Below, piece by piece: positions 8,759 to 16,299 of a DNA stretch of 47,830 bases. How positions within the stretch are numbered: the first letter of the stretch is position 1; each line of letters starts with the position of its first letter. Both the position numbers and the translations under genes were made by a program. The stretch spans positions 1 through 47,830 of the forward strand of contig JAGWSV010000166.1 of assembly GCA_028869315.1 (NCBI GenBank), read 5' to 3'. The notes beneath the pieces are model-generated. The model saw only the letters and a list, made by a program, of their open reading frames with translations. It did no database searches and was not told where the DNA came from. The DNA comes from Rhodospirillales bacterium. Its GTDB lineage: Bacteria > Pseudomonadota > Alphaproteobacteria > Acetobacterales > Acetobacteraceae.

Positions 8759-9562
8759 CTATCGACCGAGCGAGGCGAGGAACCCGTCGATCTCCCCCGC
8801 CACCAGCGCCGGGGTCTGCACCGCCATGAAATGCCCGGTGTCGAGCGCGCGGAACCTCGCATTCCGCATCCGGCCGGCCAGCGGCTCCACCACCGCGGGC
8901 GGGCGCAGCCGATCCTTCGTGCCGGCGAGCAGAAGGGCCGGACAAGCGATCCCCGCGATTTCCTCGGTGACCGTGCTGTCCACCAGCATCCGGTAGATGG
9001 CGCCGTAGCTCTTCGCATCATTCGCCAGCCAGCGGGCGCGGAAACGGCGGTATTGCTCGGCGTCGTGGCGAACCTCGGGCGGATAGGAGCCGGCAAAGCT
9101 CTCCTCGATCACGCCACGCGGGCCGGTGCGCTCGATCGCCTCGGCACGGGCAAGGGTGGCGGCGCGCCGGTCGGGCGGCACGCCGGTCGCCGGGCCCATC
9201 GCCACCAGCGCGGCGACCCGCTCGGGGAAGCGCGCGGCAAAATGCAGCACGATGCCGCCGCCGACGGCGCAGCCCGCCAGCGCCACCTGCTCCGTGATCC
9301 CCAGCGTATCGAGCAACGCTGCGAGGTCCTCGGCCATCTCGTCGAAGCTCACGCCATCGCGGATTTTCTCCGACTGGCCCGCCCCGCGGGTGTCGTAGCG
9401 CAGGATACGCCGGCCCGGCAGCAGGGCGGGCAGGACCTGGTCCCAGCTTTCCAGGGTCCCGCCCATCTCGTGCACCAGTACCAGCGTATGCGGCCCTTCC
9501 CCGCTCAGCTCGTAACGCAGGCTGGTGCCGTTCACCTCGACCCAGTCCAGTCGCTTCATCAT
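8759..9562 (-). CDS. Alpha/beta hydrolase with Cys at the nucleophile position
   Basis: A 267-residue single-domain hydrolase resembling 3-oxoadipate enol-lactonase/PcaD-like enzymes. Oxyanion region HEMGG at 31-35, RYDTRGAGQSE at 55-65, nucleophile elbow GCAVG at 97-101, acid D217 in GTKDRL and H244 in DTGHFM. The elbow has Cys98 where Ser is expected, as in dienelactone hydrolases. Start: tandem ATGs at 9562 and 9559 follow GGGAGAGCCGAGGG; the frame is open upstream but antisense to the GST gene there. Divergent from the GST gene by 57 bp. Substrate unknown. Confidence 0.8.
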   Translation of the reverse strand: MMKRLDWVEVNGTSLRYELSGEGPHTLVLVHEMGGTLESWDQVLPALLPGRRILRYDTRGAGQSEKIRDGVSFDEMAEDLAALLDTLGITEQVALAGCAVGGGIVLHFAARFPERVAALVAMGPATGVPPDRRAATLARAEAIERTGPRGVIEESFAGSYPPEVRHDAEQYRRFRARWLANDAKSYGAIYRMLVDSTVTEEIAGIACPALLLAGTKDRLRPPAVVEPLAGRMRNARFRALDTGHFMAVQTPALVAGEIDGFLASLGR

Positions 9563-9619
9563 CCCTCGGCTCTCCCGTTCAGCGGCGAACGGTGGCAGGC
9601 TGCCTGCGAGGAGAATGCC

Positions 9620-10264
9620 ATGCAAGCAACACCGCCCCCGGAGATCGGGACCCTGCACTGGTCCCCGCGCTCGCCCTATGTGCGCAAGGTGATGATCGTC
9701 GCGCACGAGCTTGGGCTGGCGGACCGGATCGCCACCATACGCACGGTGGTGGGCGGCACCACGCCGCATCGCGGGCTGATGCAGCGCAACCCGCTCGGCA
9801 AGCTGCCGACCCTGGAGCTGGCGGACGGGCAGGTGCTATACGATTCGCCGGTCATCTGCGAATACCTGGACACGTTGCACCGCGGGGCGAAGCTGTTCCC
9901 GCCGGCCTGGCCGGAACGTGGGCTGGCGCTGCGGCGCGCGGCGCTCGGCGACGGGATGCTGGACGTGGCGCTCCCCTGGATGAGCGAGCGTCTCCGGCCG
10001 GCCGAGCGCCGGTCGGCCCCGCATATGGCGCTCTGGCGGGAGAAGCTCGAAGCCTGCGTCGCGGCGCTGGAGGACGAGGCGCCGGCGCTGGCCGGCGATG
10101 CGTTCGGCATCGGCCACATCGCGATCGGCGTGGCGCTGGGCTACCTCGATTTCCGCTTCCCCGAGGTGACGTGGCGGGACGGGCATCCCGCCCTGGTGGA
10201 CTGGTACGAGGAATTCGCGGCCCGGCCGTCGGTTCAGGCCAATGCGCCGGTGGACGACCGGTAG
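9620..10264 (+). CDS. Glutathione S-transferase family protein
   Basis: A 214-residue cytosolic GST. The N-terminal thioredoxin-like domain has SPRSPYVRKVMI (about 14-25), the cis-Pro strand NPLGKLPTLEL (about 57-67) and the glutathione-binding DSPVICEYLD (about 75-84); the C-terminal all-helical domain follows. ATG at 9620 with GAGGAG at 9608-9613, a good spacing. The Ser in SPYVRK is the likely glutathione-activating residue. Divergent from the alpha/beta hydrolase; ends in a hairpin-rich convergent region. Substrate unknown. Confidence 0.88.
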   Translation: MQATPPPEIGTLHWSPRSPYVRKVMIVAHELGLADRIATIRTVVGGTTPHRGLMQRNPLGKLPTLELADGQVLYDSPVICEYLDTLHRGAKLFPPAWPERGLALRRAALGDGMLDVALPWMSERLRPAERRSAPHMALWREKLEACVAALEDEAPALAGDAFGIGHIAIGVALGYLDFRFPEVTWRDGHPALVDWYEEFAARPSVQANAPVDDR

Positions 10265-10267
10265 CGA

Positions 10268-10327
10268 TCCCACCACGGCGCGCGTCCGCGCCCGGTGGGA
10301 CGGGGATGTGCGACCGCGCCCCGTCCC
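10268..10327. terminator. Two overlapping hairpins between convergent genes
   Basis: Hairpin A pairs TCCCACC (10268-10274) with 10294-10300 and contains an inner GGCGCG/CGCGCC stem. Hairpin B pairs GGGACGGGG (10297-10305) with 10319-10327. They share 10297-10300, so they cannot both form fully. Placed between the ends of the GST gene (+) and the binding-protein gene (-), they look like a bidirectional transcription stop without a T tract. Confidence 0.6.
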
Positions 10328-10341
10328 GCCGGGCGCCGATA

Positions 10342-11595
10342 TCAGGCCGGATAGCTCATGTGGCAGCCGGTGTCGGCGAGCGGCCAGACCTTGTCGCCCG
10401 GCACCAGGTCGGCAACCGTGAAGACATCGTTCTTGTCGCCGCCCTTGGGGGCCGGGTGCACGTGGCCGACGAAGATGTTCGGCATCAGTTCGTGGTCGCC
10501 GGCCCGGTAGAAGACCTTGCCGGGCTGCAACTTCACCTCCGGCGGCAGCTCCATCCCCGCCAGGGCCTTCGCCATTGGTTCGGCCTTCAAGGACTTCGCC
10601 TTTTCCGCGGCAAGCTTCACCGAATGCACGGCGACCCAGCCGAACCAGCAGCGCGCGGTCGGCGTCTTGCCTTCAGCCTCGCGGAAGTCCTTCACAAATG
10701 AGACCACCTCCGGAACATTCGGCTGGTTCCACCACCACTCCATGTCCCACCAGCCGCGCTGCGCCACCGGCGGCACGCCCTCGATGTCCTCGATCTCGAA
10801 CAGCGCGCCGCCGAGGCCCATCTGCTTGTCCATGCCGAACTGCACGAACTGCTTCATGCAGTCGATCTGCGCCAGCCCGCCCATGTTGTTGAGCAGGACG
10901 TTCGGCTTGTAGGCTTTCGCCTTGATCAGGGTCGCGGAGAAGTCGGACGCGTTGATCGGCATCATCGCGTATTGGTATTCGCCGCCGAGCTTCTTCAGCG
11001 CCTTGATGAAGGCCGCCTGCAGGGTATGGCCGTAGGAGTAGTTCGGTGTGATAAAATACCAGCGCTTACCGAAGTGCTTCACCAGCTCGGGCGTGATGGC
11101 GTTGGCATCCATGCTGGTGGTGTTGCAGATACGGAATACGTTCCAATAGCAGTCCTTGCCGGTGATCGGGTCCGTATGCCCGCCGGGAACGATCTGGAAC
11201 ACCTTCTTCTCGTGGGTGACGCCGGCGATCGCATAGGCGATGCCCGAGTTCACGTCGCCGAAGATCGCGTTCACGTGGTCCTTGTCGATCAGCTTGTGCG
11301 CCTTGGCGACCCCGGTGCCGACATCGTTCGCCGAATCCTCCACCAGCAGTTCGATCGGCCGTCCGAGGATGCCTCCCTTCTTGTTGAGCACCTTTACCGC
11401 GTGGCGCGCGCCCATCACCTCGTCCTGCGCCAGCGCGGAATAGACGCCGGTCAGCGGATCGATATAGCCGAGTTTCACCGGCACCTCGCCGCGCGCGGTG
11501 ATGATCGCCGGTCCCGCGAGGGACATCGCCCCCACCGCAACCCCGGTCTTGATGAGGGTACGCCGCCCGACGCCGATTGCCGCTTTGCTTTCCAC
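10342..11595 (-). CDS. Tat-exported ABC transporter substrate-binding protein (branched-chain amino acid/amide type)
   Basis: A 417-residue periplasmic type I binding protein (Peripla_BP_6 family). The N-terminus has a twin-arginine signal, GRRTLIK at about 10-16, a hydrophobic stretch and a cut site near residue 35. The mature part begins VKLGYIDPLTGVYSA and continues NKKGGILGRPIELLVEDSAND, typical of LivK/AmiC/UrtA-like proteins. The start codon is GTG (11593-11595) with GGGAGAAG upstream. No permease or ATPase gene is nearby, so it is an orphan that must work with a transporter encoded elsewhere. Ligand unknown; the divergent enolase-superfamily gene might act on a related compound, which is only a guess. 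Confidence 0.85.
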   Translation of the reverse strand: MESKAAIGVGRRTLIKTGVAVGAMSLAGPAIITARGEVPVKLGYIDPLTGVYSALAQDEVMGARHAVKVLNKKGGILGRPIELLVEDSANDVGTGVAKAHKLIDKDHVNAIFGDVNSGIAYAIAGVTHEKKVFQIVPGGHTDPITGKDCYWNVFRICNTTSMDANAITPELVKHFGKRWYFITPNYSYGHTLQAAFIKALKKLGGEYQYAMMPINASDFSATLIKAKAYKPNVLLNNMGGLAQIDCMKQFVQFGMDKQMGLGGALFEIEDIEGVPPVAQRGWWDMEWWWNQPNVPEVVSFVKDFREAEGKTPTARCWFGWVAVHSVKLAAEKAKSLKAEPMAKALAGMELPPEVKLQPGKVFYRAGDHELMPNIFVGHVHPAPKGGDKNDVFTVADLVPGDKVWPLADTGCHMSYPA

Positions 11596-11924
11596 TGATC
11601 TTCTCCCGATATTGCTCGCGGTTCAGGTCTTTGGGGGCGCAGCGGCTCTCCCGCGCGTCTCCCGACGGCCGTTATGACGCGCCTGGCCTTGCGCGAAGCT
11701 TCGTCCCCGGATTGCGATACTGTCACCCAGGCGCCGAATGTAAGTACGTACATTATTGTCCAATATCAATATTAACGTCACCGGATCCTGGCCGTCTGCG
11801 AAGACCGGCGCCGCCTCGCGATCGAACCCGGACCCGACGGCGCGCCGGGGCTGCTTGCGGCGCGGCGACGGACGGACGAGACTGCCCGGCACCAGACACC
11901 GGCCGCAGGGGGGAACCACGGTCC
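11596..11924. other. Divergent promoter region, binding protein / enolase-superfamily gene
   Basis: About 330 bp without a gene. It contains an AT-rich island (11737-11780) unlike its surroundings, with clustered dyads described separately, and a perfect 10-bp palindrome CGAAGCTTCG at 11694-11703. On the minus strand TTGATA (within the island) followed after 17 bp by TACTTA is a possible -35/-10 pair for the binding-protein gene. Confidence 0.5.
11737..11773. promoter_or_regulatory. Clustered operator-like inverted repeats
   Basis: Three adjacent dyads: AATGTA-N6-TACATT (11737-11754, with GTACGTAC at 11744-11751 inside), ATTG-TC-CAAT (11755-11764) and AATAT-CA-ATATT (11762-11773). Such AT-rich palindromes in a GC-rich divergent intergenic region are typical of repressor operators (GntR/LacI/TetR type). 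No regulator gene lies next to them. Confidence 0.5.
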
Positions 11925-13070
11925 ATGAAGATCGTTGCTGTCGAGACCAGTCTGACCCGCATCCCGTTCGACATGGGGGCGAAGCCCGTCTCCTTCGGCG
12001 GCGTCGGCTGGCAGGCGATGCACACGCTGTGGGTACGGGTCGTCACCGACACCGGGATCGAGGGCTGGGGCGAGGGCTTCGGCCATGCCTGCGTCGCGGC
12101 GACCCGCTCCGTGCTGGACACCCAGGTGGCGCCGGCGGTGCTCGGCCAGGATGCGCGCGACATCGCCGGGATGCGGGCCCGGCTCAGCAGGACCCTCCAC
12201 CTGTTCGGCCGCAACGGGCCGCACATCTACGCGCTGTCGGCGCTGGACATCGCGCTCTGGGACATCGCCGGCAAAGAGGCCGGACAGCCGCTGTGGCGGC
12301 TGTGGGGCGCCACCCCGCCCAACGCAACCGGACCCGACGCCGCCAACCCGGGCCGCCTGCGCGCGTATGCCAGCCTGTTGCGCTACGGATCCCCCGACCT
12401 TGTCGCGGCAGCCGCCGAACGCGCGGCCGGGCGCGGCTACGCCGACATCAAGCTGCATGAAATCGAGGTGCCGATGGTGGCCGCGGCGCGCGCCGCCCTC
12501 GGCCCCACTGCACGCCTCATGGTCGACACCAATTGCCCCTGGACGATCGGGCAGGCGACCGCGATGGCGCGCGCCCTCGCCGCCTGCGACCTCACCTGGC
12601 TGGAAGAGCCGGTCTGGCCACCGGAAGATTATGCGGGCCTCGCCCAGGTCCGCGCCGCCGGCGGCGTGCCGATCGCCGCGGGAGAGAACGCGGCCGGGCT
12701 GATGGACTTCCGCGCCGCCTTCGCCGCCGGCGCGCTGGATGTCGCGCAGCCGAGTGTGATCAAGATCGGCGGGCCGTCGGCCATGCTGGAGATCGCCGCG
12801 CTCGCACGCGCCGCCGGGGTGCGCCTGGTGCCGCACAACGCGTATTTCGGCGCCGGCTACCTGGCCTCGTTGCACCTCAACGCGACCCTGGCGCCGGACG
12901 CGCCCTTCGAGCGTCTGTTCATCGACCTCGAAGCCAGCCCGTACCACGACACGGTCACCGCGCCGGACGGGCATGTCACGGTGCCGAACGGCCCTGGCCT
13001 CGGACGCGATCCCGACCCCGAGGTGCTGGCCCGCTACCGGGTCGGGGAGCCCACCTTGCACCGCGCTTGA
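11925..13070 (+). CDS. Enolase-superfamily protein (mandelate racemase/sugar-acid dehydratase type)
   Basis: A 381-residue protein with the N-terminal capping domain (about 1-125, including ALDIALWDIAGKEAGQPLW) and the TIM-barrel with Mg ligands D201 (VDTNC), E227 (WLEEPVW) and E254 (AAGEN). The second barrel strand reads K176-L-H178 rather than KxK, and later strands provide K280 (VIKIGG) and H304 (VPHNAYFG), which suggests an acid-sugar dehydratase rather than a muconate cycloisomerase. ATG at 11925 with a GGGGGGAA site upstream; the long open frame before it lacks family features. Substrate cannot be assigned from the sequence. Divergent from an orphan binding protein. Confidence 0.8.
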   Translation: MKIVAVETSLTRIPFDMGAKPVSFGGVGWQAMHTLWVRVVTDTGIEGWGEGFGHACVAATRSVLDTQVAPAVLGQDARDIAGMRARLSRTLHLFGRNGPHIYALSALDIALWDIAGKEAGQPLWRLWGATPPNATGPDAANPGRLRAYASLLRYGSPDLVAAAAERAAGRGYADIKLHEIEVPMVAAARAALGPTARLMVDTNCPWTIGQATAMARALAACDLTWLEEPVWPPEDYAGLAQVRAAGGVPIAAGENAAGLMDFRAAFAAGALDVAQPSVIKIGGPSAMLEIAALARAAGVRLVPHNAYFGAGYLASLHLNATLAPDAPFERLFIDLEASPYHDTVTAPDGHVTVPNGPGLGRDPDPEVLARYRVGEPTLHRA

Positions 13071-13140
13071 AGCGGCATCGCGCCTGGGGTCTCTGCCGAC
13101 GTGTCGGCGAATGTCGCGTCGGCGTGCGCCACGCCCGCTT

Positions 13141-13177
13141 CCGGCAGCATGCCGGCGGCAGCCCGGGCTTCCCCGGG
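13141..13177. terminator. Paired hairpins between enolase-superfamily and PEPC-like genes
   Basis: CCGGCA (13141-13146) pairs with 13150-13155, and CCCGGG (13162-13167) pairs with 13172-13177 across a CTTC tetraloop. The second ends 14 bp before the stop of the opposing gene. Together they probably end transcription from both sides; no T tract is present. Confidence 0.5.
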
Positions 13178-13190
13178 TGAGGACGAGCGG

Positions 13191-15986
13191 TCAACCGAGA
13201 GCGCCGACCTCATGGGTGACGGCGGCGGAGACCTCGCGCACCAGGGCGAAGAGCCGGTCCATGGGGGCGAAGATCTCGGCGTGCTCGCGCCGGTAAGCGT
13301 CCGAGGCGCGAGGGGCGGCGGGCTCGGCATAGTCGCGCCCGCCGGCCGGGTCGGAGCCGGTCGGGAACACGTCTGCCAGCAGGTCGAGGGCGGCAGGGAC
13401 GTCAAGCCGGAGGATGCGTCCCTCCAACGCCTGGCGGGTAAGACCGTGGCGCGGCGAGAAGTCCGGGATCGAGGCCGCCAGCAGCCAGATGCGATGGATC
13501 ACGGCGAGGCGCAGCGCATGCAGCAGCACGGCGCGGTCAGCCATGCCCGGCGCGTCCGGCCAGGCGGCACGCAGGGCCACGTGGTCGGCCTGGATGCGGC
13601 GGAACATGGCCTGGGCCGGCGCCCAGAGGTCGAGCTGCTCGAGCGCCCGGGCCACCGACACAAGCGCCTCGCGCCGGCCGGGGATGTGGGCATGCGCCGC
13701 GCGGTCAAGCCAGGTACCGGGGTCCAGCGTGGCGACCACGGCGCGCAGCACGTCGAGTTCGGAATGGGCAAGGGCGTGGCGGGCGAGGTCGAGCGCGGTC
13801 TGGAAGCGCGGGCTGCTCTCGCGCAGCTCGGCGAAGGTTTCCGGGTGTCGGGCGGCCGCGGCGCCGAGCCCCTGCAGGGTGTTTGCCATCCAGCCGAGCT
13901 GCTGCAGGATGGCGTTGTTGGGAATAGCCCTGAGCTCGCGCGGATGGCGGATCGCGGGCGGCCCGCCCATGCCCTCGGCCTGGCGCGCAGCGGCGCGGGA
14001 GCCGGTCGTGTCGAGCAGAGCCGGGCCGAAGGCGCCGAGCAGGGCGGCATAGCCCGGATCCTCCACCAGTTCCTGCATCGCCGCCCGGCTGACGCCGAAG
14101 AAATCCGGGGCGAAATCGGCGTCGGCATAGACCGGATCGCCGGCCGCCTGCGGATTTTCGGCGAAGGCGTGCTCGGCCGCGCGCGCGATGGTGGCCAGCG
14201 CCAGCTCCGGTGTGCCGAACAGCAGGTAGCCGTCACCGCCCTGGAAGGCGGCCTCCTCGCGCAGCCGCAGCCCGGCGGCGGTGAGCGCGAGCCTGCTCGC
14301 CGGCGGCGAGAGATAGTCGAACCGGGCGGCGAGTGCCTCGGGATGGGCGCCGCGGCCGACGCTTTCGCCATGGGTGTCGAACAGCACCACCTCGATGGCC
14401 CCGAGCCCGTGCCGCGCGAGCACTTCGGCGATTTTGAGGCGGAGCCGTTCGACCAGGTAGCTGGCGGCGAGCTGGCCCACATAACGGCCAGAATCCGAGT
14501 AGCCAAATTGTAGGCAGAGCCGGCCGGATTCGACCACGTAGCGGCGGAAATGCGGGCTGCGCAGTGCCTCCTCGATGAGGCGCGCGCCATGCTCGAGCGC
14601 TTCGGCGGTCTCGAACAAGGGGCTGATCTCGATATGACGTTCCACCCCGAACAGCCGCGCCAGCCAGAGTGCCGAGAGCAGGGTATAGCCGGTCTCGGTC
14701 TCGGCGATCAGAAAGCGGACGCGGCTTGCCCCGTCGACGTGCTTGGCGATCTGGGCGACCGTCATCATCAGCCGCGCCGCCGAAGCCTGCTCGGCCAGAA
14801 GCGCCCCGAAATCGACTGGCAACGGGGTGACGTCGTCCAGCGCCGCGTTGATCGCCGAGAGCAGGGCGCGGCGGCGCGAGGGGTCTTCCGGCGGATCGGC
14901 GAGGCGGGGGTCGGCGGCGGCCAGGCGCTGGCGGACGACGTTGTGGATCTGCGCCGCGTTGAGGCGGACATGGGTGTGGGCGAGCGACAATCCGTGCGCG
15001 AGCAAGCCAGCGCGGGCGACCGCGAGGTCGAGCTTCACGCCGTCGTCGGCCGTGGAGAGGGCCTGAAGAAGCAAGGCGTTGAGTGGTTCGCAGGTCACCA
15101 GTGCAGCGTCTCGGCGTTCGACCAAGGCATGGGCGAAGGCCGCGACCCGATCTGGATCGGGCGTGTCCGGGCAGGCGGCGAGCTGGGCGTCGACAGCAGC
15201 CAGAGCCTCGGCGAGCCGGGCGGAAGCGGCCGGGGCGGGCAAGGTAGAGAGCTGGCTTTCCAGCCTTCCGAGCTGGGCGCGCTTCATCCGCAAGCGCAAG
15301 CGCAGCGTGTCCCACCAGGCAATGTCGGTGCGGCCGTCGGTGTCATAGCCGACCCAACTGGCGAGAATAACCGGACACGGGGTTAGCTCGGCCCAACTGC
15401 CCGGCCAGGCCGCGGCGGCGGCGATGAGCAGAGCGCGGGACAACGAATCCAAGGCGTCGCGGCCGCGGCGGATGGCGGCGCAGGCCTGCTCGAATTCGGC
15501 CTCGAGCGTCATGCCGGTGGGGCGATGGGACGGGAATCCGGGCGAGTCGCGGCCGCAAGCGGCCTCGGCGAGTGCAAAAAACACCCGGCTTCCGGTCGAA
15601 AACGTCGGATGCGCGGTAAAGACGCAGGCGAAGCGGGGCCGCTGCACTGCGTCGCGGAAGGCGGCGAGGCGCACCGGGGAGTCGTTCGGGTCGGGGCGCA
15701 CCAGCCGCGCGGCCAGCACATCGAGCGCCGATGCGTTGGCCGCGGCGCTGGTGCCGCCGACATAGGAGGCGAGGCGGGCGGCGCGGTCGGCGAAGGCGGC
15801 GTCGCGCAGATGGGCCACCAGCGAGGATAGCGCGTCGAGATCGATCTCGCCGCGGTCGAGGCGGCGCGAGATGGCCAGCGCGATCGACAGCACCGGATTG
15901 CCGAATGGGTCCTCCTCCAGCCGCTCACGGAGTTGGTGGGTGAGGGCCAACAATACCGCGGCGAGGTTCGGGGGCGGATGCTGCAT
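13191..15986 (-). CDS. Divergent phosphoenolpyruvate carboxylase-like protein
   Basis: A 931-residue protein (from the ATG at 15986) with the PEPC fold: FTAHPTF with the catalytic-type His at 126, a WVGYDTDGR region (PEPC: GGDRDGNP), HIEISPLFETAEAL (PEPC: PLFET), GYSDSGR at 495-501 and VGRG at 543-546. Several residues essential in known PEPCs differ: TAHPTE is TAHPTF, the Lys of GYSDSxK is Arg501, the HGRGG loop reads DTHGES with His539 where the catalytic Arg sits, and the invariant C-terminal NTG is absent (it ends VGALG). It may be a carboxylase with altered chemistry or a non-catalytic homologue. In-frame ATGs at 16016 and 16079 are alternatives; none has a clear ribosome site. Confidence 0.75.
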   Translation of the reverse strand: MQHPPPNLAAVLLALTHQLRERLEEDPFGNPVLSIALAISRRLDRGEIDLDALSSLVAHLRDAAFADRAARLASYVGGTSAAANASALDVLAARLVRPDPNDSPVRLAAFRDAVQRPRFACVFTAHPTFSTGSRVFFALAEAACGRDSPGFPSHRPTGMTLEAEFEQACAAIRRGRDALDSLSRALLIAAAAAWPGSWAELTPCPVILASWVGYDTDGRTDIAWWDTLRLRLRMKRAQLGRLESQLSTLPAPAASARLAEALAAVDAQLAACPDTPDPDRVAAFAHALVERRDAALVTCEPLNALLLQALSTADDGVKLDLAVARAGLLAHGLSLAHTHVRLNAAQIHNVVRQRLAAADPRLADPPEDPSRRRALLSAINAALDDVTPLPVDFGALLAEQASAARLMMTVAQIAKHVDGASRVRFLIAETETGYTLLSALWLARLFGVERHIEISPLFETAEALEHGARLIEEALRSPHFRRYVVESGRLCLQFGYSDSGRYVGQLAASYLVERLRLKIAEVLARHGLGAIEVVLFDTHGESVGRGAHPEALAARFDYLSPPASRLALTAAGLRLREEAAFQGGDGYLLFGTPELALATIARAAEHAFAENPQAAGDPVYADADFAPDFFGVSRAAMQELVEDPGYAALLGAFGPALLDTTGSRAAARQAEGMGGPPAIRHPRELRAIPNNAILQQLGWMANTLQGLGAAAARHPETFAELRESSPRFQTALDLARHALAHSELDVLRAVVATLDPGTWLDRAAHAHIPGRREALVSVARALEQLDLWAPAQAMFRRIQADHVALRAAWPDAPGMADRAVLLHALRLAVIHRIWLLAASIPDFSPRHGLTRQALEGRILRLDVPAALDLLADVFPTGSDPAGGRDYAEPAAPRASDAYRREHAEIFAPMDRLFALVREVSAAVTHEVGALG

Positions 15987-16299
15987 GTGCGAAAACTGCG
16001 CCGTCGGACGCCGCATTTGCAACCGCAATATCCCGATCGGGCATGCGCAGGGCGGCACAGACCCGCTCCACCTGGGCATTGGACAGCGCGGGCCTCACCG
16101 GCAGGCTGAACATCTGTGCGCTGGCGGCAAGGCCGCGGTGGCAGCGGGCAAGCTGCGGCCACGCATCTCCCGCCACGTTCCCGCGGGAGCGGGCAGCCGA
16201 GGCGGCCCGCTGAACCAGCAACCGGGCGATCATCGACCGGGCGGCGATCGACAGCACGTCCCCCCCCTGCCGATGGCAGAGGAAGGAGGCGTCGCGCTC
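15987..16299. other. Gap between fumarylacetoacetase and PEPC-like genes
   Basis: About 310 bp downstream of fahA. No intact gene is seen. The minus-strand frame 16257-15925 keeps high G/C third positions and contains the DegT-like fragment listed separately. A run of seven C at 16260-16266 might be a frameshift point in an older gene. The PEPC-like gene's promoter may lie here, or it may be read through from the homogentisate operon. Confidence 0.45.
16045..16140 (-). pseudogene. Remnant resembling the C-terminus of a DegT/DnrJ-type aminotransferase
   Basis: On the minus strand the codons 16110-16047 read FSLPVRPALSNAQVERVCAA followed by LR. This resembles the closing segment of DegT/DnrJ/EryC1/StrS sugar aminotransferases (LPVHPALSdaqVdrV-AL). 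Codon third positions are almost all G/C, as in real genes here. The rest of such an enzyme (about 350 residues) is missing: upstream is fahA, and the frame runs on into the start of the PEPC-like gene before stopping at 15925. I take it as a decayed 3-prime fragment; chance similarity cannot be excluded. Confidence 0.4.

Noticed and set aside
11577-11924. Upstream extension of the enolase-superfamily gene
   Set aside because: The region holds operator-like dyads; the capping domain of the family begins at the ATG at 11925.
10342-13070. Calling the binding protein and enolase-superfamily gene a complete uptake/catabolic operon
   Set aside because: They are divergent, and no permease or ATPase gene is present; only the shared promoter region supports a link.
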